Program-made: the position numbers and the translations under genes
Shown: one piece after another, positions 8,288 to 15,980 of the stretch
How the letters are laid out: every line of letters starts with the position of its first letter
How positions within the stretch are numbered: position 1 is the stretch's first letter
Notes under the pieces: model-generated
Seen by the model: only the letters and a program-made list of their open reading frames with translations
Database searches by the model: none
What the model was told of the DNA's origin: nothing
Assembly (NCBI GenBank): GCA_049324875.1
Contig: JBMONC010000053.1
Coordinates: 186,001-250,000 of the forward strand
Source of the DNA: JAWLHU01 sp049324875
GTDB taxonomy: Bacteria > Bacillota > Sulfobacillia > Symbiobacteriales > Symbiobacteriaceae
DNA length: 64,000 bases
Direction of reading: 5' to 3'

Positions 8288-11098
8288 TCAGGGCTGCTTC
8301 ACCCGGATCCACGGAACGCCGGGCGTCAGGTCGATGGTGAGCAGCACCGGCGCCTGTGGGCTGCCCAGCTCGATGTAGGGGATTCCCGCCTTCCGCTCCA
8401 CCGTCAGGCCCTTCCCACCGGTCGCCAGGTAGACCGCCTCCTTGCCGGAGCGCTCCTCAAACTCGGTCAGCCAGCCAGCCACCAGGTCAGCCTCGCGGCG
8501 GTCAGCAAAGCTGCCAGGGGCGTGATGTGCCACCACCACCACCCGCCTGACGCCCGGGTCGAGCCGGGCGGCGTCAAGCATGGACTTCAGCGCCAGGAGT
8601 TGGTCGAACTGGGCGGTCCGAAGGCCGCCCCCCTGGGTGCTCAGCAGCAGGAAGCGGACCCCCTTCAGGTCGAACCGGCTGGCGGGCTTGGTGATCCGGT
8701 GGATGGGCATCCTGCCCGCCTCCTTCGCCAGGAGCGCCTCGCCGGAGGCCGGCATCAGGGCGGGATCGACCAGCAGGAAGGCGGGCGCAGCTGCGAGGGC
8801 TCCCCGGATCAGCCGCTGCGCCTCCGCCTCCGACTCGGCCATGCCGCCCAGAAGGGCGAAGCTCCAGCTGTCCTGCCCGGCGGGGCCGGTCCAGGAGAGG
8901 ATCGGGTCGGGCCGTGCGACGGGGGCCGGAGGCAGCGGCGGCAGTGCCGCCAGCGTCCGGACGGTCAGGTCATCGAAGACCAGCTCCCCGCTGTACTGCT
9001 TCTGCGGGTCGGTCTCCACCGGGTAGATCCGGTGGAGCTTGACGGGGTAGGCCACGCCCGCCGGCACCGGCGCCTCGACGTAGCGCCAGCCGGTCCAGTC
9101 AACACGGCGGGCCAGGTTCAGCGTGTGGCTGGCCCCCTTGGCGTCGAGCAGGACGGCCCGCAGCCAGGCGCCCTTGCCGTCGCCCCTGACCCAGAGCCCC
9201 AGCTTCTCGGGCTTCTCCGGGAGCTCCAGCGGCGATGCGGCCTGGGCGTAAGCGGCCCGGTTGACGCCCTCGCTGCCGAAGGTGTAGGTCAGCTTGAGGC
9301 CGTTCCCGGTGCGGCCCGGTGCCGGGGCGAGGGCGCCCGAGACGGTGGCCGGGTACTTCTGAAAGCGCCACCGGTCGGGATGGTCAAAGAGGTCCAGCAC
9401 CGGCTTGGTCCGGGTGGAGGCGAAGGGCACCTGGACCGCCTTTCCCTGAACCGAGACCTTGATCAGCCCTGCCCCCTCCTTCAGGGGCGTAAGCCGGATC
9501 GCCTCGGGCGATGTCTCGACCCGCAGCAGGGACCGGTCATAGGTCAGGGTGAGGTCCAGCGGGTCGATGGTCGCGCTGTACCCGTCGGCGTCATAGCCCC
9601 GGATCACCAGCTCGCCCGTCTCGCCGGGCGCCAGGCGGAGACCCTCCCCCTCGGCGGCGATCCGATCGAGGGCCCCGAGCACCCGGACGGAGAGGCGGCC
9701 GCTGACCGTGGCGCCCGGGATCCTCGCCATGGCGGGAGGGAGCCGGCCGGCGGACATCCCCCCGCGAAGGGCGCGGGCGGTTACCGTCGCCCGGCCGGGG
9801 TAGGTGGCCCGGAGCCGCCCGTCCGGCGAGATGGCGGCGGAGCCATAGACCTCCCAGTGGGTGGCGCCTACCCTGGCGAGGGTGTACTGCTCGTCCAGCG
9901 CCCGCACGGTGAGGCGGCGGGAGAGACCGGGGAAGACCCGGGCCTCCCCCAGGATCTCCAGGCTGGCGGCCACGCCGCTGCCGGGGGCAGCGAAGAGCGC
10001 CACGCCGTTGGGGATCGAACGCTCCCGCCCGTCGGAGGGCTGGTTTACCACCGAGAGCCCCGGCTCCCCGGGCCGGCGGACCACCATGGTGACCGATCCG
10101 CCGCCGTCCAGCTCAAGGACATCGGTGGCCCCGAAGCCCAGCATCATCTCGGCCAGTCCCTGCAGCGTCAGCCCACCGCTCTCCGCCGAGCGCCCGTCCA
10201 CCGCCAGCAGCAGCATCCGGCGCCCGTCGCGGCTGAAGCCGAGCGCCGAGCGGGGGCCGTACTTGGCATCGTCGAGGTCGGCGGCAATCTGCCCCTTCCG
10301 GACCAGGTACTGGCGGCCCCCCAACGCCCACTGCAGGTCCGGCCTTGGCCGGTAGGAGACCGAGACCGGGTCGCCGACCTTCAGGGCGGCCAGCGGTCTG
10401 GCGAACCCCTCCCGCCCGACCAGGACGAAACCATCCGCCGGGACCGGCTGCTCGGTCACCTTCTCGCTGACCGAGACCACCCGCCCCTTTCGCACCACCA
10501 CCTCACGCCCCTCGGAGGCGCCGAAGAGCGCCCTCTCCCGCGAGATGGTCCACAAGGGCGTGAAGAGCCCGATGCTGTTCGCCGGGACGGTGGGCAGGTT
10601 GATCGCCCCGAGCTTGTAGCTTCCGCCGGGCAGGGTGACGCTCCCCTCCAGCGCCACATCCACCAGCCGGCCGATGCGGTCCCGGCCGACCCCGGCGGCG
10701 TTGGGCCAGTCGGGGATGCGGGACTGTAGGAACTCCCCGCCCCTGACGACGCTGCCCAGGGCGATCCCGGTCTGCCCGATGTCGAAGAAGTCCCCGTTCA
10801 GCGCCGCCACCGCCCCGGCCCGGCCCGCCATGGCCGAGAGCACCTCGCCCCCGGTCAGGGCCGGTGAGGTGACCAGGTCGCTCCGGAGGGATGGGTCGGC
10901 CAGGTCGGCCGAAAGCAGCCAGCCCTTCACCCAACCGCTGGGGTAGAGCCGCTCGAAGGATCTCACTGTCAGGCCCTGGGCGAGCGGCCTCTCCGCTTCG
11001 GCCAACGTCACGTAGGGCTTCGGTCCGGCCGCTGCCGCGGCAGGCGGCAGGGCGAGCGACAGGGCCAGGAGCGGAACCATCAGCCAGGAAAGCTTCAT
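8288..11098 (-). CDS. Secreted phosphodiester glycosidase (NAGPA) family protein with C-terminal phosphoesterase-like domain
   Basis: A 936-residue exported protein. The signal peptide spans residues 1-24 (LLALSLALPPAAAAAG). Residues about 75-370 form the NAGPA/DUF2233 domain, with LNGDFFDIG, VDGRSAESGGLTL, VLELDGGGSVTMV and IPNGVALF in the expected order. Bacterial members are associated with exopolysaccharide or glycan phosphodiester cleavage at the cell surface. The middle is beta-rich and Ig-like. The last 220 residues resemble a calcineurin-like phosphoesterase (LLGGMAESEAEA..LSTQGG..VVAHHAPGSFADRRE), but most metal-ligand residues look missing, so this part may be structural. A GGAGG precedes the ATG. 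It appears to be a single-gene unit. Confidence 0.82.
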   Translation of the reverse strand: MKLSWLMVPLLALSLALPPAAAAAGPKPYVTLAEAERPLAQGLTVRSFERLYPSGWVKGWLLSADLADPSLRSDLVTSPALTGGEVLSAMAGRAGAVAALNGDFFDIGQTGIALGSVVRGGEFLQSRIPDWPNAAGVGRDRIGRLVDVALEGSVTLPGGSYKLGAINLPTVPANSIGLFTPLWTISRERALFGASEGREVVVRKGRVVSVSEKVTEQPVPADGFVLVGREGFARPLAALKVGDPVSVSYRPRPDLQWALGGRQYLVRKGQIAADLDDAKYGPRSALGFSRDGRRMLLLAVDGRSAESGGLTLQGLAEMMLGFGATDVLELDGGGSVTMVVRRPGEPGLSVVNQPSDGRERSIPNGVALFAAPGSGVAASLEILGEARVFPGLSRRLTVRALDEQYTLARVGATHWEVYGSAAISPDGRLRATYPGRATVTARALRGGMSAGRLPPAMARIPGATVSGRLSVRVLGALDRIAAEGEGLRLAPGETGELVIRGYDADGYSATIDPLDLTLTYDRSLLRVETSPEAIRLTPLKEGAGLIKVSVQGKAVQVPFASTRTKPVLDLFDHPDRWRFQKYPATVSGALAPAPGRTGNGLKLTYTFGSEGVNRAAYAQAASPLELPEKPEKLGLWVRGDGKGAWLRAVLLDAKGASHTLNLARRVDWTGWRYVEAPVPAGVAYPVKLHRIYPVETDPQKQYSGELVFDDLTVRTLAALPPLPPAPVARPDPILSWTGPAGQDSWSFALLGGMAESEAEAQRLIRGALAAAPAFLLVDPALMPASGEALLAKEAGRMPIHRITKPASRFDLKGVRFLLLSTQGGGLRTAQFDQLLALKSMLDAARLDPGVRRVVVVAHHAPGSFADRREADLVAGWLTEFEERSGKEAVYLATGGKGLTVERKAGIPYIELGSPQAPVLLTIDLTPGVPWIRVKQP

Positions 11099-11246
11099 GA
11101 TGTGACCGAACCTCCAGGTAAGAGCGGGTTCTGTTACCTTGGACGGCCCGGTCTGGGCAGCGGTTTCTACCCCGCCGGCATAAAGCAGGGCGCCCCAGCA
11201 CAGCTGCAGCGCCCTTCCGCCTTTTTTCGTCCGCCATCTGAGCTTG

Positions 11247-11705
11247 CTACCGGCGGCTCCTCTGCGCCGGGATCAGCCGCTTGTTCATGAGGTACTCCTC
11301 AATGCCGCGCATGAAGAACTCGACGAGCCCGCGCGCAATGGCCGGAAGCAGCTTCTGCCCGCCGCGAAACTCCACGTCGGTCTCGTAGACCACCCGTGTA
11401 CCCCCGTCCTCCTGCGGCTCAAAGCGCAGCCGCGTCTCGGCCTCGACGGATCCGTTGTGGGTCTCGGCATGGATGGTGATCCGGTAGCCCCTGTCCGGCT
11501 CCCGGTCAAGCACCCTGACGATCCCGCGGTAGAGGAGGGCAAAGCCACCAACCCCCACCTTGATCTCCCCCTCCCAGCTGTCGGGCTCCAGCTCCCGGAG
11601 CGACTGCAGGCCCGGCGTGGCGTTCACCAGAGCGTCGGGGTTGGTGAAGACCTGGTAGATCAGCTCCGGTGGTGCGTCATAGAGGTAGCTTCCGACCACA
11701 CGCAT
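11247..11705 (-). CDS. SRPBCC/CoxG-like ligand-binding protein
   Basis: A 152-residue cytosolic protein with the START/SRPBCC helix-grip pattern. An amphipathic N-terminus (VVGSYLYDAPPELIYQVFTN) is followed by alternating beta strands and a long C-terminal helix (KLLPAIARGLVEFFMRGIEE). It resembles CoxG/polyketide-cyclase-like proteins that bind hydrophobic ligands or the membrane. The ATG at 11705 is preferred because AGGGGG lies 8 bases upstream. The following gene on the other strand is unrelated. The function cannot be assigned beyond the fold. Confidence 0.75.
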   Translation of the reverse strand: MRVVGSYLYDAPPELIYQVFTNPDALVNATPGLQSLRELEPDSWEGEIKVGVGGFALLYRGIVRVLDREPDRGYRITIHAETHNGSVEAETRLRFEPQEDGGTRVVYETDVEFRGGQKLLPAIARGLVEFFMRGIEEYLMNKRLIPAQRSRR

Positions 11706-11831
11706 GGGTTCCACCCCCTGGCGGTTGTGCGGGAGACTTCTCCGTGGAGCGGCGGAATCCCTGGCTTCACGGTTTCTCCATACCCTTACGATATTCTTAG
11801 GCTGTTATGCTAGAATGGGAGGTGTTCCTCC

Positions 11832-12602
11832 ATGAAGCGAATGGGCCTGATGGCGGCGGTGGTCCTCAGCCTGCTGCTGGCCGGGTGTAGCGGAAGGGCG
11901 CCCAGGGTCGTCACACCGGAGACCCGCCACGACTTCGGCGACGTTCCCGTCACCATGGACATGCGGGAGGCCCGCCTGAAAGAGTTCGTCATCATGAACG
12001 AGGGCACGGCAGATCTCAAGATCAAGGATGTCCAGGTCAAGATCCTGGAGGGCTGCTGACCGCCCCGCGTCACCGTAGGTTCTACGGTGGTCAAGCCGGG
12101 CCAGGCGACCAACTTCATCTTCCCCTACGCCATGCACCCCGGAATGGGTGGCAAGCACCACTTTGAGGTGCACCTCCGCACCAACGATCCCAACCAGCCG
12201 ACGACGGTCTTCCACATCTACGCCAACTCGGTCGAACCGGGGCCAGGCGGGGAAGGTGGGGCGGCGGAGTCCCCGTCGCCCGCGGCGGGAGGGTACTACG
12301 AGTGGAGCCCGTCCGGGCTCCGGGCCGCCATGCAGCGGAAGGACTTCACCCTGGTCAACGTCCACATTCCCTTTGAAGGGCGGATCCCGGGCACCGACCT
12401 GGAGATTCCCTACGATCAGATCGCCGGCGCCCTGGATCAACTTCCGCCCGCCAAGGACGCCCCCATCGTGCTCTACTGCCGGAGCGGCCGCATGAGTGAG
12501 ATCGCCGCCCGTCAGTTGGCCAACCTCGGCTACTCCCGGGTCATTCACCTGCGCGGCGGGATGGTGGCCTGGGAGGAGTTGGGCTATCCGCTCCAGCAGT
12601 AG
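11832..12602 (+). CDS. Predicted selenoprotein: DUF1573-rhodanese lipoprotein (UGA read as Sec)
   Basis: Two open segments, 11832-12056 and 12060-12602, share one frame and are separated only by TGA at 12057-12059. Read as selenocysteine this gives a 256-residue protein. It has a lipoprotein signal peptide (LLLAGC, about residue 18), a DUF1573 beta domain (about 25-135) in which the usual Cys-Gly-Cys turn appears as Cys-Sec-Pro-Pro, a Ser/Pro/Gly linker, and a rhodanese domain (about 150-256) with active-site loop YCRSGRM. Conservation of DUF1573 features continues past the UGA (VVKPGQATNFIF). A hairpin starts about 10 bases after the UGA. It should act outside the membrane in sulfur or thiol chemistry. 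The next gene is 51 bases downstream. Confidence 0.8.
12069..12091 (+). promoter_or_regulatory. Candidate bacterial SECIS hairpin (DUF1573-rhodanese gene)
   Basis: A perfect 8-bp stem (12071-12078 with 12082-12089), extendable by two wobble pairs, has a GUU loop that begins 20 bases after the UGA. Bacterial SECIS elements have an apical loop containing G at roughly this distance. No folding energy was computed. Confidence 0.5.
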
Positions 12603-12653
12603 TCGTTAACGCGCCCCGGCTCCGCCATCCCATCAACCCCTGGAGGACTGATC

Positions 12654-12890
12654 ATGGCTCGCCTTACCCTCGAAGTCTGCAAGTGCTGCGCCCTGAAGGA
12701 AAAGCACGTCGCCGATGCGGTCGACCGGATCCGGTCGGAGCACGGGGCGGACGTGGAGATTCTCCCCCGCAACTGCCTGGATGTCTGCCTGGAGTCGGCC
12801 GCCGTCAAAGTGGGCACCGAGGTGATGCTGGTGCGGCCGGAGGATGTGCCAGCCTTCGAGTCCAAGGTCCGTGCCGCCCTGCAGAAGTGA
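12654..12890 (+). CDS. Small Cys-rich thioredoxin-fold/[2Fe-2S] ferredoxin-like protein
   Basis: A 78-residue protein with Cys pattern VCKCCALKEKH near residue 9 and NCLDVCLE near residue 47, and alternating alpha and beta segments ending in a helix (VPAFESKVRAAL). The size and the two Cys groups resemble thioredoxin-like [2Fe-2S] ferredoxins or the DUF1450 group. Whether a cluster is bound cannot be seen. It lies 51 bases behind the selenolipoprotein and before a strong terminator, so the two form one operon. A role in passing electrons or sulfur is inferred from context only. Confidence 0.6.
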   Translation: MARLTLEVCKCCALKEKHVADAVDRIRSEHGADVEILPRNCLDVCLESAAVKVGTEVMLVRPEDVPAFESKVRAALQK

Positions 12891-12894
12891 ACAC

Positions 12895-12936
12895 AGAAGC
12901 CCGGGCCAGCGCAGCGCTGTGACCCGGGCTTCTTTG
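12895..12936 (+). terminator. Terminator between convergent redox genes
   Basis: An 11-bp perfect stem (12895-12905 with 12923-12933) followed by TTT. It lies between the small Cys-rich gene and the convergent ccdA-like gene and could serve both. Confidence 0.8.
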
Positions 12937-12943
12937 CGCTACA

Positions 12944-13705
12944 TCAGAGGAACCAGTAGAGGAGCAGGTCATTCAGCCCCAGCAGGAGGAAGAGCAGGGC
13001 CGCAGCCAGGCGCACATAGCGGTCGGCGTGCCGGACCTTTCGGACCCACCGCCGGCCCGCCTCGCGGCTGGCAGAGAGCGCCGCGGCCCAGAGGATGACC
13101 GGCACGGCGGTGCCCACGGCGAACACGATGGAGAGGATCAGCCCCGCCTGCGACTGGAGCACCAGCGGCACCAGCCCCCCGAAGAAGATCATGGCCATGG
13201 TGGGGCAGAAGCCGAGGGAGAAGGCCACCCCCAGCCAGAAAGCAGGTGAGCCGCGGCGGGGCAGCCGCTCCCGGAGCCACTCCGTCACCCGCTCGCCGGC
13301 AGGGCCCCGCCACCGGAGCCAGCCGAGCAGGGAGAGGCCCATCAGGATCAGGATCGGCCCCGTCAGCTTACGCAGGGCCGCCATCACCGGAATCGGCAGT
13401 TTCCAGCCAAGCATGGCGGCCAGAAAGCCCAGCGCCCCGTAGACCAGGATCTTGCCGAGCAGGAAGGCGCCCACCGTGGGCCAGAGCGGCCGCTCCCGGC
13501 GGCTGGACTCGGTCACATAGGCGATCGCTCCGGCGTTGGCGGTCACCTGGCAGGGCGCCAGCCCCCCCAGCAGGCCCAGCAGAAGCGCCGACAGACCGGG
13601 GATGTTCTGGCTCCCCAGGAGGCGCTGCAGCGGCTGGCCCACCAGGTTGCTCCACTGGCTCAGCACGGTGTACCACCCATAGGCCAGATCGACGATCCCG
13701 TCCAT
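12944..13705 (-). CDS. CcdA/DsbD-type membrane thiol-electron transporter
   Basis: A 253-residue, six-helix membrane protein. The two hallmark redox cysteines are in GGLAPCQVTANAG (helix 1) and SLGFCPTMAMIFFGG (helix 4), each next to a Pro as in CcdA/DsbD-beta. Such proteins carry reducing equivalents from cytosolic thioredoxin to extracytoplasmic thiol proteins. The thioredoxin gene 61 bases upstream on the same strand is the natural electron donor. The neighbouring selenoproteins with exported thiol/selenol motifs are plausible recipients (inference). Confidence 0.82.
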   Translation of the reverse strand: MDGIVDLAYGWYTVLSQWSNLVGQPLQRLLGSQNIPGLSALLLGLLGGLAPCQVTANAGAIAYVTESSRRERPLWPTVGAFLLGKILVYGALGFLAAMLGWKLPIPVMAALRKLTGPILILMGLSLLGWLRWRGPAGERVTEWLRERLPRRGSPAFWLGVAFSLGFCPTMAMIFFGGLVPLVLQSQAGLILSIVFAVGTAVPVILWAAALSASREAGRRWVRKVRHADRYVRLAAALLFLLLGLNDLLLYWFL

Positions 13706-13766
13706 CCAATCCCCCCTTACCTGCTCCCCAGTCTGCCACAGATCTGTGGAGAAAGCGTGGATCGCC

Positions 13767-14012
13767 TCAGATGCTGCTCAACAGCTGCCTTACCTCCGCG
13801 GTGTCGGGGACCCGCCCGGAGACCAGCACCCTTTCGTTCACCACCAGTCCGGGGGTGCGCATGATCCCGTAGGACATGATCGCCGCCATGTCGGTCACCT
13901 TGACCACCTCTGCCTCGATCCCCGCCTGAGCAACCGCCTCGCGGGCGTGCTCCTCCAGCTTCTTGCAGTTGGCACAGCCGCTTCCCAACACCTTGATCAC
14001 CATCTTCGCCAT
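13767..14012 (-). CDS. Small thioredoxin-family protein (redox-active disulfide protein)
   Basis: An 81-residue thioredoxin-like protein with active site GSGCANCKKLEEHA and the cis-Pro region MRTPGLVVNERVLVSGRVP. This is the compact CxxC family often encoded beside DUF318/ArsP-type permeases. The ATG at 14012 is preferred because GGAGG lies 8 bases upstream; an upstream in-frame ATG at 14042 lacks a site. It is followed by the ccdA-like gene and divergent from the permease, with overlapping promoters (14057-14099). A redox partner role for CcdA or the permease is inferred. Confidence 0.85.
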   Translation of the reverse strand: MAKMVIKVLGSGCANCKKLEEHAREAVAQAGIEAEVVKVTDMAAIMSYGIMRTPGLVVNERVLVSGRVPDTAEVRQLLSSI

Positions 14013-14056
14013 GGATCCCGACCTCCTTTGATCATCAGGCATCCCTCATCACTTTG

Positions 14057-14099
14057 ATCATAATGGATGATTGATCACATGACAATATCGTCATATGAT
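14057..14099. promoter_or_regulatory. Overlapping divergent promoters with shared operator-like inverted repeat
   Basis: Plus strand: TTGATC (14071-14076), 17-bp spacer, TATGAT (14094-14099), for the permease. Minus strand: TTGTCA (14080-14085), 17-bp spacer, TATGAT (14057-14062), for the thioredoxin gene. An inverted repeat ATGAC-6-GTCAT (14079-14094) covers the plus spacer and the minus -35, so one bound regulator could control both. Several TGATCA motifs occur nearby. Confidence 0.65.
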
Positions 14100-14123
14100 A
14101 ATTGTGGAAGGGGGTTCTGCCTG

Positions 14124-15071
14124 ATGCTGATCCGGATGGCTGATCTGATTGTCTACCGCCTCCTGGGCCTGAACCCGGGGACCCACCTGGGCGAGGCGGT
14201 GCACTTCTTCGTCTACGACACCGTCAAGGTGCTCCTGATGCTCAGTCTGATCATCTACCTGGTCGGCCTGATCCGCAGTTTCTTCCCGCCCGAACGGGTC
14301 CGCCACTGGCTGGGGCGTCGGTCGGTGTGGTTGGGGAATATCCCGGCCGCGCTGCTGGGGATGGTCACCCCGTTCTGCTCCTGCTCCGCGGTCCCTGTCT
14401 TCATCGGCTTTGTGGAAGCCGGGGTGCCGCTGGGGGTCACCTTCTCCTTCCTGGTGGCCGCACCCATGGTGAACGAGGTAGCCGCCGTGCTGCTCTGGGG
14501 CCTCTTCGGCTGGCGGATCGCCCTGCTCTACATAGGCACCGGACTGTTGGTGGCGATCGCGGCGGGCCTCCTGATCGGGCGGATGGGCATGGAGCGGTAC
14601 GTGGAGGAGTACATCTACCAGATTCGGATGGGGGCCGCAGCGCTGCCCCGGCTGACCTGGCGGGACCGGCACCAGAGCGCCCTGGGAGCGGTCCGGGAGA
14701 TCCTGCGGAAGGTGCTCCCCTACGTGCTGGTGGGCATCGCCATCGGCGGGGCGATTCACGGCTACGCCCCCACCGACTGGCTCGCCGCCTATGCCGGGCC
14801 CCAGGCCTGGTATGCGGTGCCGCTGGCGGTCGGGGTGGGCATTCCACTCTACTCGAATGCCGCCGGGATCATCCCGGTGGTCGGGGCGCTGATGGAAAAG
14901 GGGCTCCCGGTAGGCACCGTCCTCGCCTTCATGATGTCGGTGACCGCCCTCAGCCTCCCCGAGCTGATCATCCTGCGGAAGGTCCTGAAGGTCCGGCTCC
15001 TGGCGGTTTTCGTGGGGATCATGGCGGCGACGATCATCGGGGTTGGCTACCTCTTCAATATGGTCCTGTGA
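14124..15071 (+). CDS. Permease (DUF318/ArsP-like family)
   Basis: A 315-residue membrane protein with about eight helices in two halves. It carries the signature TPFCSCSAVPVFIGFVEAGV in the first half and the matching GIPLYSNAAGIIPVVGALME in the second. Family members export metal(loid)s such as trivalent organoarsenicals or are linked to thiol-metal stress. The CSCS motif is a plausible metalloid site. The ATG at 14124 is used because GGGGG lies 9 bases upstream and a good promoter ends at 14099, which excludes the ATG at 14067. It is divergent from the thioredoxin gene. The true substrate is unknown. Confidence 0.82.
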   Translation: MLIRMADLIVYRLLGLNPGTHLGEAVHFFVYDTVKVLLMLSLIIYLVGLIRSFFPPERVRHWLGRRSVWLGNIPAALLGMVTPFCSCSAVPVFIGFVEAGVPLGVTFSFLVAAPMVNEVAAVLLWGLFGWRIALLYIGTGLLVAIAAGLLIGRMGMERYVEEYIYQIRMGAAALPRLTWRDRHQSALGAVREILRKVLPYVLVGIAIGGAIHGYAPTDWLAAYAGPQAWYAVPLAVGVGIPLYSNAAGIIPVVGALMEKGLPVGTVLAFMMSVTALSLPELIILRKVLKVRLLAVFVGIMAATIIGVGYLFNMVL

Positions 15072-15076
15072 AGCGA

Positions 15077-15110
15077 GACCGCCCGCCTCTCCCCGAGGTG
15101 GGCGGTCCTT
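15077..15110 (+). terminator. Terminator of the permease gene
   Basis: A 12-bp stem (15077-15088 with 15096-15107, one wobble pair) begins 5 bases after the stop codon and faces the convergent DsbA gene. Confidence 0.75.
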
Positions 15111-15115
15111 GTCGG

Positions 15116-15963
15116 CTACCCCTGCCGGGCGATCTGCCGGAATAGATCACGCAGCCGCTCATAGGGGTGGGCGCCAACGATCTTGTACCGGTTGTTGATG
15201 ATGAAGGTGGGCACCCCGGTGATGCCGTAGGCGCGGGCCTGGGCGGCGAACTCCTCCAGCCGCTGCTCGTAGCGCCCCTCCTTGACCGCGGCGAGCGCCG
15301 CGTCGGGGTCCAGGCCGGCCCGGGCGGCCGCTTCCCGCAGGACCGCCTCGTCGGCCAGGTTCTGCCCCTCCACGAANNNNNNNNNNNNNNNNNNNNNNNN
15401 NNNNNNNNNNNNNNNNNNNNNNNNNNNNNNNNNNNNNNNNNNNNNNNNNNNNNNNNNNNNNNNNNNNNNNNNNNNNACTCCTCCAGCCGCTGCTCGTAGC
15501 GCCCCTCCTTGACCGCGGCGAGCGCCGCGTCGGGGTCCAGGCCGGCCCGGGCGGCCGCTTCCCGCAGGACCGCCTCGTCGGCCAGGTTCTGCCCCTCCAC
15601 GAAGAAGGCCTGAAAGAGCGGCAGGTGCAGGTCTTCCAGCCGCCCCTGGTCCCGGGCGTACTCGGCCAGCGCCAGCGCCTTCCGGGTGTTGGCCAGGATG
15701 GGTGGCGGGTTGAAGGGGAGCCCCAGCTCCTCGGCCCGCGCCTTCAGGCCGGCGTGCATCTGCTCCATCTGCGCGGGGGAGAAGTGGCGGAAGTACTCGG
15801 TCAGGGGGATGGACCCCTCGGGCGTCTCAGGGTGGAGCTCAAAGGGCAGCCAGGTGACCTCCATCTCCAGGTCCGGCTCAGCCTTCAGCTTCTCGACGAG
15901 TCCCTCGCCGATGTAGCAGAAGGGTCAGACGTAGTCGGAGAAGATCCGGATCTCCAACGGCAA
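15116..15963 (-). CDS. Predicted selenoprotein: FrnE-like DsbA oxidoreductase (Sec-x-x-Cys; contains assembly gap)
   Basis: After removing the artefactual gap and repeated flank this is a 206-residue DsbA-family protein. Translation from TTG at 15963 gives EIRIFSDYV, then TGA (15925-15927), then PFCYIGEGLVEKL. FrnE relatives have a CPxCY(I/V)G motif here, so UGA sits exactly at the first active-site Cys. The rest is typical: FELHPETPEG, an inserted helical domain, ITGVPTFIINNRY with the cis-Pro, and a C-terminal helix. An AGGG lies 6 bases before TTG. It follows the tetR gene by 17 bases in one operon. The role is cytosolic or exported dithiol/selenol oxidoreductase (no signal peptide seen). 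Confidence 0.8.
15250..15603. repeat. Assembly artefact: 127-bp duplicated contig ends around a 100-N gap
   Basis: Bases 15250-15376 and 15477-15603 are identical over 127 bp and flank 100 N (15377-15476). Deleting one copy plus the gap (227 bases) rejoins the DsbA frame perfectly, so the two contigs overlap and there is probably no missing sequence here. Confidence 0.93.
15895..15909 (-). promoter_or_regulatory. Candidate SECIS hairpin (DsbA-like gene)
   Basis: On the minus strand a 6-bp stem (15904-15909 with 15895-15900, one G-U) has a GGA loop starting 22 bases after the UGA. Distance and G-containing loop suit a bacterial SECIS. Not folded computationally. Confidence 0.45.
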
Positions 15964-15980
15964 AGCGATCCCTACTTTCC

